NCBI GenBank assembly: GCA_028278455.1
Contig: JANQEH010000202.1
Span: 1 to 44,565, forward strand
Reading direction: 5' to 3'
DNA length: 44,565 nucleotides
Source of the DNA: a bacterium
GTDB taxonomy: Bacteria; SM23-31
Below the pieces are notes generated by a model. The model was given only the letters and a program-made list of their open reading frames with translations, searched no databases and was not told the DNA's origin. A program made the translations under genes and the position numbers. Position 1 is the stretch's first letter. Each line of letters opens with the position of its first letter. Below are positions 12,001 through 17,280 of the stretch, piece by piece.

Positions 12001-13119
12001 GAGGGTGATCTTGCTGGATATAATATTTACCGTAAGAAGGGTTCGGGAGCCGGAGAATTTCAGCTGATCGAAACTCTTGTCGCCGATACTTTCTATTTTG
12101 ATGGAAGTGTACTGAATGACGTTGTTTACTGGTATAAAATCACAGCTGCAGACAAGGTGGTTCCATACAATGAAAGTGATATGAGCGAACCGTTAAGTAT
12201 TAATCCGTCATCGCCTCTTGCTGTACCTGTTCCGGAGCCGTTCTTCCCGTCAGAAGGTCAGAGGATCAGGTTTGATGAGATCAACCTTGTTATCGACAAT
12301 ATTACATTGCCGCCGGAACGTTCTACAATATCTTACGAGTTCGTGATCGCTGAAGAATCTGATTTCTTCAACCAGGTGGCTTCAATTACGGGGATTTCTG
12401 AAGGTGAACCTCAGACCATTTGGAATTCCGGGGCCAAACTGACACATGAACAGACTTATTACTGGAAATCGAGGGCATACGACGGTTTCTTCTATAGCAG
12501 CTGGTCGTCTGCGCGGTCGTTCGTAGCGGATAGCACAATGGCAACGAGTGTAGAGCTTGTGGAATTTATTGGAGAGAGTGTCGACGGATTGGTTGAACTC
12601 AGTTGGGAGACTGCAAAGGAGATAGATAATGCTGGGTTCAATATCTATCGCAGTTATACGGAAGATGGTGAATACAAGCCTGTAAATGAAGTCTTGATCG
12701 AACCGAAAAAGGACGGTGACTACAGGGTGACCGACACTGGTGTCAATGTAGGTATCAGGTATTTCTACAAACTTGAATCTGTAAGCACTACTGGCTTCCA
12801 GAGGCAGTATGATGCGATCTCGGTTACGGTACAAGCTCCGGAGAAGTTCGAGCTTCATCAGAACTATCCGAATCCGTTCAATCCTGTAACAATGATCAAA
12901 TACGAGATCCCGAAACCCGGAAAAGTGGTAATCAGAGTATACAACGTGCTTGGTCAGGAAGTAAGGACATTAGTCAACGAAGAAAAGCCGGCAGGATTCC
13001 ACAGGATCAGGTGGAACGGTACCAACAACTTAGGTAAACGTGTTGCCAGCGGTATGTATATTTACAGGATCATCTACAGTAATAATATACTGTCAAAGAA
13101 GATGGTGCTAATAAAATAG
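1..13119 (+). CDS. Giant T9SS-secreted repeat protein (ASH/choice-of-anchor D, beta-propeller, FN3 array), 5' partial
   Basis: The reading frame is open from base 1. The GTG at 22 lies inside an ASH-type repeat (residues before it continue the FDTV pattern), so the true start is upstream of the window. About 4370 residues are visible. In order they are two ASH/choice-of-anchor-D-like beta-sandwich domains (about 100 residues each, FDTV..DSL..V.N.GDD.L.VDS signature), a seven-repeat beta-propeller (nt 637-1737), about 15 more ASH domains (to nt about 6450), about 18 FN3-like repeats (nt 6451-11916), a canonical FN3, two more beta-sandwich segments, and a C-terminal domain of about 85 residues starting at NYPNPFNP and containing YNVLGQEVRTL and GMYIYRI. 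That C-terminus is the T9SS type A sorting domain, so the protein is expected to be exported and attached to, or released from, the cell surface. A role in adhesion or as a surface filament is inference. No catalytic domain is visible; the propeller is of the lactonase/YVTN type but may only bind. It is followed by a terminator. Confidence 0.93.
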   Translation, partial: VTFLPDTVEFDTVYTNTDSLFNIWIRNDGDDSLFVDSITVVGDSIFYAYPMDTVMAIGDSVQFSVVFEPDSDSTYVDTLKFFTSDSLNYPAKLIVKGTGYVPSPDLMLIDTVAWFRGVLIDSTSEMAIVTIKNFGDDTASVTGITPTGPFTVVSPTIPQFLDPDSSVTFIVRFTPTTLGGHSGTLSFNTNDVNNPTLVFSIYGHGVKELGGNLVFTEFFKDDSAGVDGMGSPRKLTISPDGAHLYVSGNVEDGLAVFSRDSATGNLTFVESHKDGIGGVDGLNGCFSVRVSPDGKYVYAGGKDENAIAIFTRNPGTGALTYITMVQDGVGGADGLQSISDLEISHDGAFLYAAGTDENAIGVFIRDSQTGLLTFVEKVVDGVGGVDGLLATTNVEITLDGKHLYATGFDDNAVAAFERNSSTGKLKFIEAEFDGVGGVDGLLGAQGITFGPRGRFVYTSGYSDNAVSVFSRDTTTGALTFVEFKQDGVGGVDGINTATTITKSPEGSFIYAVGAGDDKIAVFERDYDSGSLTYQGYVADNVNGVAGLDNPYGIEVSPDGRHLYATSINDNGLISFIIDSLHSMIVLNPITYNYDTVNVNSQDSLEVWVINQGTDSLNVDSVGLPSSHMMAIPDSVYGIDPGDSAKIVIHYQPLVPEIVNDTLWFHNNDPGVPAMGLAVQAVGYQPLGKIIFEADTVLFDTVFTINDSTINLWVYNNGDTTLIIDSVVYPMDSSYYTTFTDTLIPVGDSLMYSVVFSPDSGAVYEDTLFFWSSDSLNRPAKLLVKGIGEVAYPMIVFDTVSYNFDTVNVNTTDSFTVWIHNNGDDTLNVDSIAAPVNFNVSPDSIIGLAVDDSQSVVIYYSPLVPELITDSLVFYNNDPGLPEAVFHVNAIGYEPLGKILFNPDTVLFDTVHTIDLDTIDLVVYNSGDTTLIIDSVLYPLDSIFYLTFTDTLIAVGDTVHYSVIFSPDSAQTYEDTLFFWSSDSLNRPAKLLVKGIGEVAYPMIVFDTVFHDFDTVNVNTTDSLEIWVYNSGEDTLNVDSISVPANFNTVPDSIIGLDPGDSSQVMLYFTPPVPYIVSDSIVFHNNDPGLSEAVYLIDAVAYQPLGMISFSPVSIDFDTVFAFTSDTFFINVINIGSDTLNIDSLDVPGALFSSFPAGTTGVQVGDTVEYGIVFSPTTDTVITDSVFFISSDSFNTPAGVFLQAVGYVPNGRIALNPVTLNFDSVDESTTDSLEIWVVNVGDDTLNVDSVVVPTVLTVSPDSVYGIQVGDSAQFMVYFTPPDTGFYQDSVVFYNSDPALPVETAAFQGYGRGVPSILLVPANHIFDTTSVYYKDSLSLSIKNTGENTLVINSVTVPADIFMINTTTIPSILPGDSFNVTVVFSPPDSGSFSDSLTFSSNDTASPSVTFNVSGYGIAPIVNAIPDTIVFDSTKVFETDTVTFWIRNDGQGLLDIIDSVLTPPEIVILPGDTAGIQPGDSAMFLALFSPSSVDDFVDSVLFPTNEGDSSAFVLQVRGFGSSPPGPELWLNKAAINFDTVLVGGSATKHIQAKNVGTGNLFVSSIGRPIEITLNKTNFAMDSAGSGSDSTSVAVTFSPDTIGFFADSIYFNSNDSTSPSVPVGIFAYAIAEPIINVISSIVFDSTAISFQADKYISVRNDGSADLHISNLTSSNPQVTFPLFTDTVTVAANDSVDILARYIPDTEGNFTGTITITSNDPNNPSKIIDFDITGLAQPFPEIILSQITSSTIDFDSVTLGSNRVISFVISNNGDTDLDITDITSPSGYTVTPASHTGLVPGDSIFIEIEFSPTDILDYSTSITITSNDPVNGSETVDLVGYGIGPLILVTPVTLDFDTVNATTTDSMPVFVVNDGNRNLDVTSVTAAGEFSIKPATATNILPGDSAEFTVYFSPASAGIYGDSLYFNSNDSLNLSASVWAEGIAAQPKAEIIVTPVNLVFDTLIIGHVDSQNVVLKNTGLGSFDISSITVPEPFEVSPSGSHVVDGGDSLVVIVRFMPVNPGQFQGQLVYNSDDPDTGNVSINVIGNAIPVPKPEITFDPIQLDFGSVHVGDSLMMSANIRNDGNMPLTIYSIDDGDEFISSIPDSIQIEPGTIASFDVMFKPIYAAFRIDTVNFINNDIDNTDAGLIVKGLGMVVDVTPPSIREFPSIVGIDTSEAKIKFKADEASVAELSYALADSFQNPGIRITVWDSTLVSEHQFDISGLIPNTVYSYQIAIYDSLGNGPTLTQVYQFQTLAAPDLKAPVIIEGPYYNVLDTSEVRISWLTDEAANSVVRYSHGDSFTSVYIEHSDQIPVAWHDILISGLSPNTEYTFIVQSTDEKSNGPVSSWPITFRTLARPDFDPPEFVLLPQVIGVDTNKAFIVFETNELSDTEVYYNVDSLYDKNIFLFYEDTVLVDYHNITLSNLTPNTRYRFHVETYDGKNNGPARSGVVDFKTPDRPDTFPPKFIGFPTTIDKDTSYVKLQWFTDEISTSIVEYGIFGDYDSTKVRFENSNLVQDHIVTITGLLTDTKYEYRISSADQNGNEAQHPNLFTFQTTETVDTIPPQFRRFPYVFARDTNKVTINWETNEPSTSILEIAVDSLFDSVKTRTVVTELALNKDHSVTAYGLMPDTRYLYRTGSVDGKNNGPTYSGIHEFTTLEKPDLLPPVILGFPDVKVYDTTSVKITWETNEPSNSKILYYPKSDSTNTNTFEDQNLVVIHDILLGGLIPDTEYMFAVYSTDEKNNGPAFKGYFEFATPARPDLTPPSFKEFPNIINIDTSSFTIGWETDEEASSWLEYVNLTDSTRNDTTLVDDQTLVTVHELTAEGLTSETEYSVRVYSYDGKGNGPTYSGWFNIRTKSIPDLAPPKLQGFVSIIDIDTSSANVKVSTNEESFIEIEFGLTSEWPDNKIPLTPPLSSIEHFVTLTNLLPDTAYTLRMRFTDRSNNVSLYTGDYLFNTLSIPDSLPPVLVGLINVTKIDTSQATIQWNTNERATSIIEIAPTLTWPDSGFKITDQNLVEFHDIIVKDLSPNTDYKLKVGFMDDKGNGPAYSGEITFKTLAAPDLVPPVILGIPSERDIDTSSVKIIWGTNEPANSTVTFREKDDSTTVFTFLDGELVTEHSVYIDGLIPGTVYQYTVSSVDANNNGPTSMGWQEFGTPEAPDLSPPTVNFGPIILGITHESALIKFKTDENSFSLISYGTDTTFGSTKFSLESNTTHNINLTNLIDSTTYYFQVEGVDSKGNQFIFPPQGEARISFMTMPEPIVQDTAKPVIVAGPVELDINSDRFTVLWKTNVFTNSVVEYWLDTSLVSVISMDNTVPVLEHRIQLTGLEADTTYYYKLRSRGANNQEMISETFFVNTAAAPDTFPPVITGGPFVPFLEDRKITVEWSTDKNTSSIVEFGFDTLDMSFREKADEIIGVNFHQIKLNNLEPDTVYYYKVSSIAYNGRFVASKIDSFKTLAAPDTLPPKIIGGPDPTSIEDQSVTIEWDTDELSTSKIEYGLRVAVGIPVYTNTIWVDADAAGVFHHKAVLTGLIPGMEYNYRVSSTDLSPQVNEIIGRNKRFATIAVKDTIAPVLTAGPMVDRTDKVGIFEWETDEASDSFVYIKVSNDPAAKFRKIGDDRKVTKHIVTVTNLEKGTEYDFEIASRDLAGNLMTWPTNAVNNSIAKTLALRKATQIPGGAGSFFTNQNPDTQEPVIIEGPTVTSKTTETITIEWKTDERGDSFVEFGLNTNYGTSKGDATYVTEHKVTLTNLSAASTYNFLVKSTDASGNGPVQSSNSVVSTESEADQTPPKIKDGPEAQSITDDQATIIWETDELADTYVDFGTTENLGTVRISTEDVSVHKMVLTNLKASTTYYYKVQSSDIEDNGPTASSIMSFTTAGAPDVTPPVITNVAVAALTDKTATITYDTDELGDSFVNYGLDSNYGSVVGSSTDVTDHSITLTNLDPNTEYNYTVGSIDKSDNETIYSTNLTFITEAAPDTIAPDAPLSLTGVEGNSQALIWWNRNTEGDLAGYNIYRKKGSGAGEFQLIETLVADTFYFDGSVLNDVVYWYKITAADKVVPYNESDMSEPLSINPSSPLAVPVPEPFFPSEGQRIRFDEINLVIDNITLPPERSTISYEFVIAEESDFFNQVASITGISEGEPQTIWNSGAKLTHEQTYYWKSRAYDGFFYSSWSSARSFVADSTMATSVELVEFIGESVDGLVELSWETAKEIDNAGFNIYRSYTEDGEYKPVNEVLIEPKKDGDYRVTDTGVNVGIRYFYKLESVSTTGFQRQYDAISVTVQAPEKFELHQNYPNPFNPVTMIKYEIPKPGKVVIRVYNVLGQEVRTLVNEEKPAGFHRIRWNGTNNLGKRVASGMYIYRIIYSNNILSKKMVLIK
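637..1737 (+). repeat. Seven tandem beta-propeller blades inside the giant protein
   Basis: Seven consecutive units of about 52 codons each begin with L-T-F-V-E-like strands. They repeat the pattern DGVGGVDGL, then SPDGxxxYxxG, DNAVxVFxRDxxTG. Seven units are the expected number for a closed YVTN/lactonase-like propeller. The block interrupts the ASH domain array, which resumes immediately afterwards. Blades 3 to 5 are the most alike, suggesting internal duplication. Confidence 0.85.
2056..3309 (+). repeat. Tandem 627-bp duplication (two-domain unit, 209 codons, two copies)
   Basis: Two adjacent 627-bp units (2056-2682 and 2683-3309) each encode a pair of ASH domains and start with the codons for PLGKI. 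Stretches such as the one encoding FFWSSDSLNRPAKLLVKGIG are almost identical at DNA level, with differences mostly in third codon positions. A third, more diverged unit starts in register at 3310. The register is exact and in frame, so this is a domain-pair duplication more recent than the rest of the array. Confidence 0.8.
6451..11916 (+). repeat. Array of about 18 FN3-like repeats inside the giant protein
   Basis: Units of about 95-105 codons share the consensus D.PPxI.G.P, a strand IDTSS..I.W.TNE.S.S.V.Y, then H.VTLTGL.P.T.Y.Y.V.S.D..NNGP and a closing F.TLA.PD linker. The pattern resembles fibronectin-III or purple-acid-phosphatase N-terminal type sandwiches found in secreted FCB proteins. 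Boundaries are approximate. Spacing is regular and no insertion domain is seen. Confidence 0.8.
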
Positions 13120-13164
13120 CTGTAGAACAGATTCCAAATACCGGAATAAAATAATTAATTATTT

Positions 13165-13197
13165 AAAAGACAGTGGTCAATAGCCGCTGTCTTTTTT
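13165..13197 (+). terminator. Rho-independent terminator after the giant gene
   Basis: AAAAGACAGTGG (13165-13176) pairs with CCGCTGTCTTTT (13184-13195), with one G-U pair, around a 7-nt loop. It runs into TTTTTT. It lies 45 nt after the stop codon of the giant gene, so it probably ends that transcript. Confidence 0.85.
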
Positions 13198-13242
13198 GTA
13201 AATAAATGGCCTCCTAAAACCTCAAAGACCGAAAAGTAAATC

Positions 13243-13300
13243 AATCCCCCTCGATCCCCCATTAATGGCGGGACAAGCCCTTTACATAGGGGGAGTTTTG
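13243..13300. repeat. C-tract/G-tract palindromic intergenic repeat, copy 1
   Basis: AATCCCCCTCGATCCCCC is followed 30 nt later by TAGGGGGAG, giving an imperfect hairpin. Related elements occur at 15415, 15695 and 22633 in this window, always between genes. The remaining bases of the 13198-13535 spacer hold a second palindromic repeat (13370) and no convincing open reading frame. Confidence 0.55.
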
Positions 13301-13369
13301 ATGCAGAATTTTATTAGAACAATGATTCTATATGTGAACAGTTCAAACCGGGTGAAAACCCACCAGTAG

Positions 13370-13405
13370 CCCCTGAGTGTTTTAGTCGGGGATCCATTGT
13401 CTTTT
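13370..13405. repeat. CCCC...GGGGATCCATTGTCTTT repeat, copy 1
   Basis: CCCCTGA (13370-13376) faces TCGGGG, followed by ATCCATTGTCTTTTT. The right half matches the right halves of the elements at 15484-15550 (GGGGAACCAGTGTCTTT) and 15801-15843 (CGGGATTCCAGTATCTTT). It therefore appears to be a dispersed, decaying palindromic repeat of the GTCATTCCCG...CGGGAATCC kind. Confidence 0.45.
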
Positions 13406-13535
13406 TGTCTGCATCTCCGTACATCTGAAAAAAAATAGAATAATGTGAATAAATATTAAAAATATCCGTATAATATAACACAGGTCACATAAAGTTATTA
13501 CAAAACTATATCTACCAGATTTGGGGGAGCCACAA

Positions 13536-15344
13536 ATGAGATCACTGAATGAATCATTAATTCTTGTGTATGTCATTATATTTTTCCTTTTCTCAAATCC
13601 TGCAATATCTCAGGAAGTCGATTGGTGGGAGGCAAATAAGCCTGAAACCAAATACCTCACCCAGCTTGCACTTGCAGATTCAATGCAGTTTCTGAATGAA
13701 TTCGAATATCCGTTTAGACTAGTTCTTAGCAGGGAAGAGAAGAAGGACTATTCTAAAATAGTATCTCAACTCGACCGTAAGTTCTACATCCGCAATTACA
13801 TCAAGAATCACGATCAGAATCCTCTTTTGCCGGTAAATTACTGGCTTTTAGAGTTCCTCGGAAGGTATGAATACGCCCGGCAGGAATTCGGAATTGAAGA
13901 ACCTCCTTATTTCGATGTACGTGGAGAATTCTACATAAAATACGGTAAACCCTGGAGAAGGTTTGAGGACCTGGGGGGATATAAAGAAAGCTGGTACATA
14001 AAATTCAGGAGTAATCCGGGTATCCGCAATCCTGCAGTTGAACGGTTATTAGGATTAGGTTTTTATTCTGGCGGTATAGCTCAGCCTATGGAAACAGCTT
14101 TTAAAGTCAGACAGAATGAATCCTGGTCCTATCATGATGATAACAATATTTTCTTTATTCATTTTATGAAAGAAGGTAAAAACTGGATTCATATAGATAG
14201 ATTGGAAAAGGTAATGGTTGACGGAAGAAGCTCAAAAAGAAGGCTTCATTGGATTGACCTTATTAAGGAGCGTCAGGGAATCGGAGGATTATATACAATG
14301 ATGAATGAAGAAATAGAATGGATGGAAGAACTTCTTCAGGATCTTGTTACTCTGGCAACAGCAAATATGGAAATCAGCATGCCGTATACTACGGAAACCA
14401 GTGTTTTAAGTTTTACACCTGGAGGTTCTGTAGACAGATTGAAGACAAATGGACAATTAGCTGAAAAAGTATATCTAAACCGTGCAGTACCAAATGTAAA
14501 TACCAGATTCGATGAGTAAAGTAAACTTGATTTCGACTATTCAATGTCACAGTTCAGGAATCCGGATGGCAGGACACGTGTCGAGCTTCAAATGCTTGCG
14601 CCTATCAGCGATATACTCGAGAACCGTCCGCACGTTAGAACTCCCGATTCGATTGCAGTCGAGTTTCAGTTTCTCGCAAGGAATGAGAATTTTGACAATC
14701 TGTTCAAAGTACCTTTACCCGTGAAATTCGATTACCAAAAGGCGATAGATGCCGGCCTGCCCAATGCAGTGACATCGGTGACGTTTCCGATCAGGACGGT
14801 GAAAGGTGACCTTACCATGCAGATCAAGGATCCGGTAAGCTATGCGATGGGATATAAGAAGATCCCCCTGGAAATAAGGGATTTTTCGAACAAGGAATTA
14901 GCTGTCAGTGATATTCAATTCTACATGCAGCCCCAGAATAACCTTCAGAAAGAATTGCTGCCTGTAATTGAAGTTGGTGAATTCGAGGTTACTCCCTATC
15001 CCTACCTTGAATTTATCAGCCTTATGCCCATAACCTGTTATTTTGAGATCTATAATATCATAGATGCAGGAATTATCTCTGAATACGAAATTGACATTTC
15101 GGTTACACGGATCGAGCTCAGCCTGTTCGAGAAACTAAAGAAACTGCTCAGGAAGCCGGAAGCGTATACTATGTCACTGAACCGAAACCGGCAGGTGGAT
15201 GTTAACAATTCGAGCGAGCTGATCGAATTCGATATCAGCAGTCTAAGGAGGGGCAGGTACGTCTTGGAGGTCAAGGTTACGGATAAACTCAACAGGGAGA
15301 TAACTGCAAGTTCATCCCGTGTTATAAATATTGTGAGGTTTTAG
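13536..15344 (+). pseudogene. Secreted GWxTD-like domain protein interrupted by an in-frame stop
   Basis: The start is taken at ATG 13536, which has GGGGGAG 7 nt upstream; a longer TTG start at 13521 is less likely. The N-terminus is a signal peptide (LILVYVIIFFLFSNPAISQ). The first half carries the GWxTD-type stretch RGEFYIKYGKPWRRF and an aromatic-rich NESWSYHDDNNIFFIHF segment. A TAA at 14517-14519 stops the frame after NVNTRFDE. The same frame resumes at once with SKLDFDYSMSQFRNPDGR and continues to 15344 as a beta-rich C-terminal half. Without the stop the product would be about 602 residues. GAA or CAA to TAA is a single base change, so this is either a recent nonsense mutation or a sequencing or assembly error. 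Both halves keep clean coding composition, which argues against old decay. GWxTD proteins are common in FCB bacteria, and their function is not established. Confidence 0.75.
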
Positions 15345-15414
15345 GAAGAGATTTGAGCTGAAGAAGATATTAAAAGTGGCTCACAAGATGTTCCTGGCGG
15401 GAATCCACTAATTT

Positions 15415-15440
15415 AAATCCCCCTTTACAAAGGGAGAGTT
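15415..15440. repeat. C-tract/G-tract palindromic repeat, copy 2
   Basis: TCCCCCTTT-AC-AAAGGGAGA forms a near-perfect hairpin in the spacer after the GWxTD gene. It belongs to the same family as 13243 and 22633. The whole 15345-16050 spacer is made of such repeats plus a terminator; I see no gene in it. Confidence 0.55.
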
Positions 15441-15483
15441 AAGATGAAGTTTTTTTATTGAAAAAATGATCATCCACCGGTTA

Positions 15484-15550
15484 CGTCATTCCCGTGCGCA
15501 AATTTACACGTCTTCTCCGTATGCTTTTGCCGGGGAACCAGTGTCTTTGT
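15484..15550. repeat. GTCATTCCCG...CGGGGAACCAGTGTCTTT repeat, copy 2
   Basis: CGTCATTCCCGTGCG is followed by TATGCTTTTGCCGGGG and AACCAGTGTCTTTG. The arrangement matches the widespread intergenic palindrome with CCCG and CGGG arms. A shorter derivative lies at 15801-15843 and a compact copy at 24568-24596. Confidence 0.5.
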
Positions 15551-15694
15551 AGTATTAACTAACAGATTCTCAGATACTGCTTCACATCACACACAAACCA
15601 CTGCCTGTGGCGGGAAAGGCGAGTTTATAGGTGCCATGAACGATTATTAAGAATAGTTGAACATGCATGCTATAGGAGTAAAGTATTCCGAAAA

Positions 15695-15716
15695 TCCTCC
15701 ATTACAAAGAGGGAGT
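15695..15716. repeat. C-tract/G-tract palindromic repeat, copy 3 (degenerate)
   Basis: CCTCCATTACAAAGAGGG is a degenerate member of the family at 15415, followed by the same AGTTTGAT-like flank seen at copy 1 (AGTTTTGATG). Confidence 0.4.
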
Positions 15717-15800
15717 TTGATAGATCTTCCATACATCAATTCGCCTAATAATAAACACGCGACCGCACTGGCATTTCCCTCAGAACCAATTTCCAATTAC

Positions 15801-15843
15801 TGCTTTTACCGAACATTTCTGTCGGGATTCCAGTATCTTTCTT
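15801..15843. repeat. TGCTTTTACCG...CGGGATTCCAGTATCTTT repeat, copy 3
   Basis: This is the right half of the element described at 15484, with TGCTTTTACCG and GTCGGGATTCCAGTATCTTT preserved. It gives no coding signal. Confidence 0.4.
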
Positions 15844-15979
15844 TGTTGCGGTATATGAGTCTTCCAAGAGTATAGTTCAATGACAGACAGGAATATCTGT
15901 CGTACTGGTTAATAGTCTTAAAAGTCAATTTGTCTTCTAGCTGTTGAAATGATTTATAAAAAATTGCTGGATATGCAAT

Positions 15980-16008
15980 AAAAAACCCCTCATGTAGAGG
16001 GGTTTTTT
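15980..16008 (-). terminator. Bidirectional hairpin terminator between convergent transcripts
   Basis: AAAAAACCCCTC (15980-15991) and GAGGGGTTTTTT (15997-16008) form a 12-bp perfect stem with a 5-nt loop ATGTA. A/T tracts on both sides let it act in both directions. It lies 42 nt beyond the stop of the minus-strand GNAT gene and would close the korDABC-GNAT transcript. It could also stop read-through from the GWxTD side. Confidence 0.85.
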
Positions 16009-16050
16009 TATTTACTGATAAGTAATTATGCTGATTTAATAAAGAAGATG

Positions 16051-16662
16051 TTATTGACCGGAAAAGTCACCTGAGAAATCACCATAGTGGTCCTGGATCA
16101 TATTCTCAAGTTCTGACCAGTGTGATTCAACTGAGTGGGTCATTAGTATCAGGCTGTGGTTTTTGCCGTTAAGGTCCTTCACGTGATTCTTCAGGGTAGC
16201 TTCCTTTTTGAAACCCAGATCGGTAAATATCTTTATCGCAGTTCTCTGGCTCTCCATCATCATTCCGACGAGTTTCTCCAGCTTCAGCTTCATCGCAATA
16301 AAATATAGTTCCTTAACCAGGTGCAATCCTATTGACTGCTTTCTATAATCTTTCTCTACTACCATTCGGATCTCACCGATATGCCGTGCCCAGCCATGCT
16401 CATCAATATGAAGGGTACCGTCAGCGACTATCTTACCGTCAATTTCAACAATTAGCGGGATTACTTTATTTAGATTGAAATCCTTAAACCAGCGCTCAAC
16501 AACCTTTATATCAGTTACATCTTCTTTTAGAAAAAGTCTGTCCCTATCCGGAAGCCTTTTGAAGAATTCATGGAGTTCCTTCTTGTCATTCTTATCAAGC
16601 AGCCGGATTGTAGCGATCTTATCCTTTTTCAGCTTAAGTTCTTTTGGGAAATCTTCAAACAT
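16051..16662 (-). CDS. GNAT-family N-acetyltransferase
   Basis: This is a 203-residue protein with the acetyl-CoA-binding core of the GNAT fold. Strand 4 is IGEIRMVVEKDYR, followed by the QSIGLHLVKEL pyrophosphate-binding turn and helix (residues about 97-120). A C-terminal segment AIKIFTDLGFKKEA is typical of motif B (about 142-155). The start is placed at the ATG at 16662, which has GGAGAG just upstream; the GTG at 16674 would put that ribosome binding site inside the gene. It lies 75 nt downstream of korC on the same strand, so it is probably the last gene of that transcript, before the terminator at 15980. The substrate (small molecule or protein amine) cannot be told from sequence. An end repeated as GDFSGDFSG is a minor oddity. 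Confidence 0.85.
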   Translation of the reverse strand: MFEDFPKELKLKKDKIATIRLLDKNDKKELHEFFKRLPDRDRLFLKEDVTDIKVVERWFKDFNLNKVIPLIVEIDGKIVADGTLHIDEHGWARHIGEIRMVVEKDYRKQSIGLHLVKELYFIAMKLKLEKLVGMMMESQRTAIKIFTDLGFKKEATLKNHVKDLNGKNHSLILMTHSVESHWSELENMIQDHYGDFSGDFSGQ

Positions 16663-16737
16663 ATTACTCTCCACGTAATGGATTATCTGTATATAAGATA
16701 CTTGCAGCAGACAGTTAATGCAAGAAAAAAATTTCTG

Positions 16738-17280
16738 TTAGCTGCCATTTTTAAAATATGAATAACCCTTATCAAACGCCTTGAGATTAAGATCAATAGT
16801 TCCTTTGGGAACTGCCGTCTTGATCGCATTCTTCATTGATTCGGGATCAACTATCTTGGTAACCGCGGTAAAAAATCCCAGAGCAACGATATTCTGAACT
16901 ATTTTTCTTCCCAGATCTTCAGCGATTTGAGTTGACGGAACACAATAGCTCTTAACCCCTTCAGGAAGATCTCTGGGAGTAACAAGATTTTCTTCATAAA
17001 TCAAAGTACCGCCTGGTCTTAGCTGTCCGATGTAAGTAGAATAAGCTTCCTGTGATAGAGTTACAAGGATCTCAGGTTCTTTGACATAGGGGTAGAGTAT
17101 AGGTTCATCCGACACAGTGACCTGGGCACCGCAGGCGCCTCCACGCGCTTCAGGACCAAAACTCTGAATAAGCACTGCATGTTTATCTTCATAAAGAGTA
17201 GCGGCTCTGCCAATTAATAGGCCGGTCAAAATAATACCCTGGCCGCCGAATCCGGTTATCTTCATTTCTTTCTTGCTCAT
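16738..17280 (-). CDS. korC: 2-oxoacid:ferredoxin oxidoreductase, gamma subunit
   Basis: This 180-residue protein begins with the family motif GFGGQGIILTG (residues 10-20), followed by GPEARGGACGAQV. Both are hallmarks of the gamma domain of pyruvate/2-ketoisovalerate/2-oxoglutarate ferredoxin oxidoreductases. The subunit contributes to CoA-dependent oxidative decarboxylation of a 2-oxoacid to acyl-CoA, CO2 and reduced ferredoxin. Its ATG overlaps the korB stop codon by one base (TAATG), so translation is coupled. The length is normal for a free-standing gamma subunit. The 2-oxoglutarate assignment rests on the korDABC-like layout and the similarity of all four subunits to that branch; a branched-chain 2-oxoacid specificity (vor) cannot be excluded. 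Confidence 0.9.
   Translation of the reverse strand: MSKKEMKITGFGGQGIILTGLLIGRAATLYEDKHAVLIQSFGPEARGGACGAQVTVSDEPILYPYVKEPEILVTLSQEAYSTYIGQLRPGGTLIYEENLVTPRDLPEGVKSYCVPSTQIAEDLGRKIVQNIVALGFFTAVTKIVDPESMKNAIKTAVPKGTIDLNLKAFDKGYSYFKNGS

Noticed and set aside
264..12858. Many minus-strand open frames of 60-300 codons within the giant gene
   Set aside because: They mirror the repeated codon usage of the plus-strand repeats (rich in S, T, V, I, N), have no ribosome binding sites and no known domains.
14517..14519. TAA as a recoded sense codon
   Set aside because: TAA terminates other genes here (for example korB, korD and the H-NOX-preceding receiver), so an alternative genetic code is not supported.
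14512..14724. 70-codon frame across the GWxTD stop codon
   Set aside because: It is out of frame with both conserved halves of the GWxTD-like protein and has no protein-like pattern.
15657..15875. 72-codon frame in the spacer
   Set aside because: It consists of two degenerate palindromic repeats and lacks coding character.
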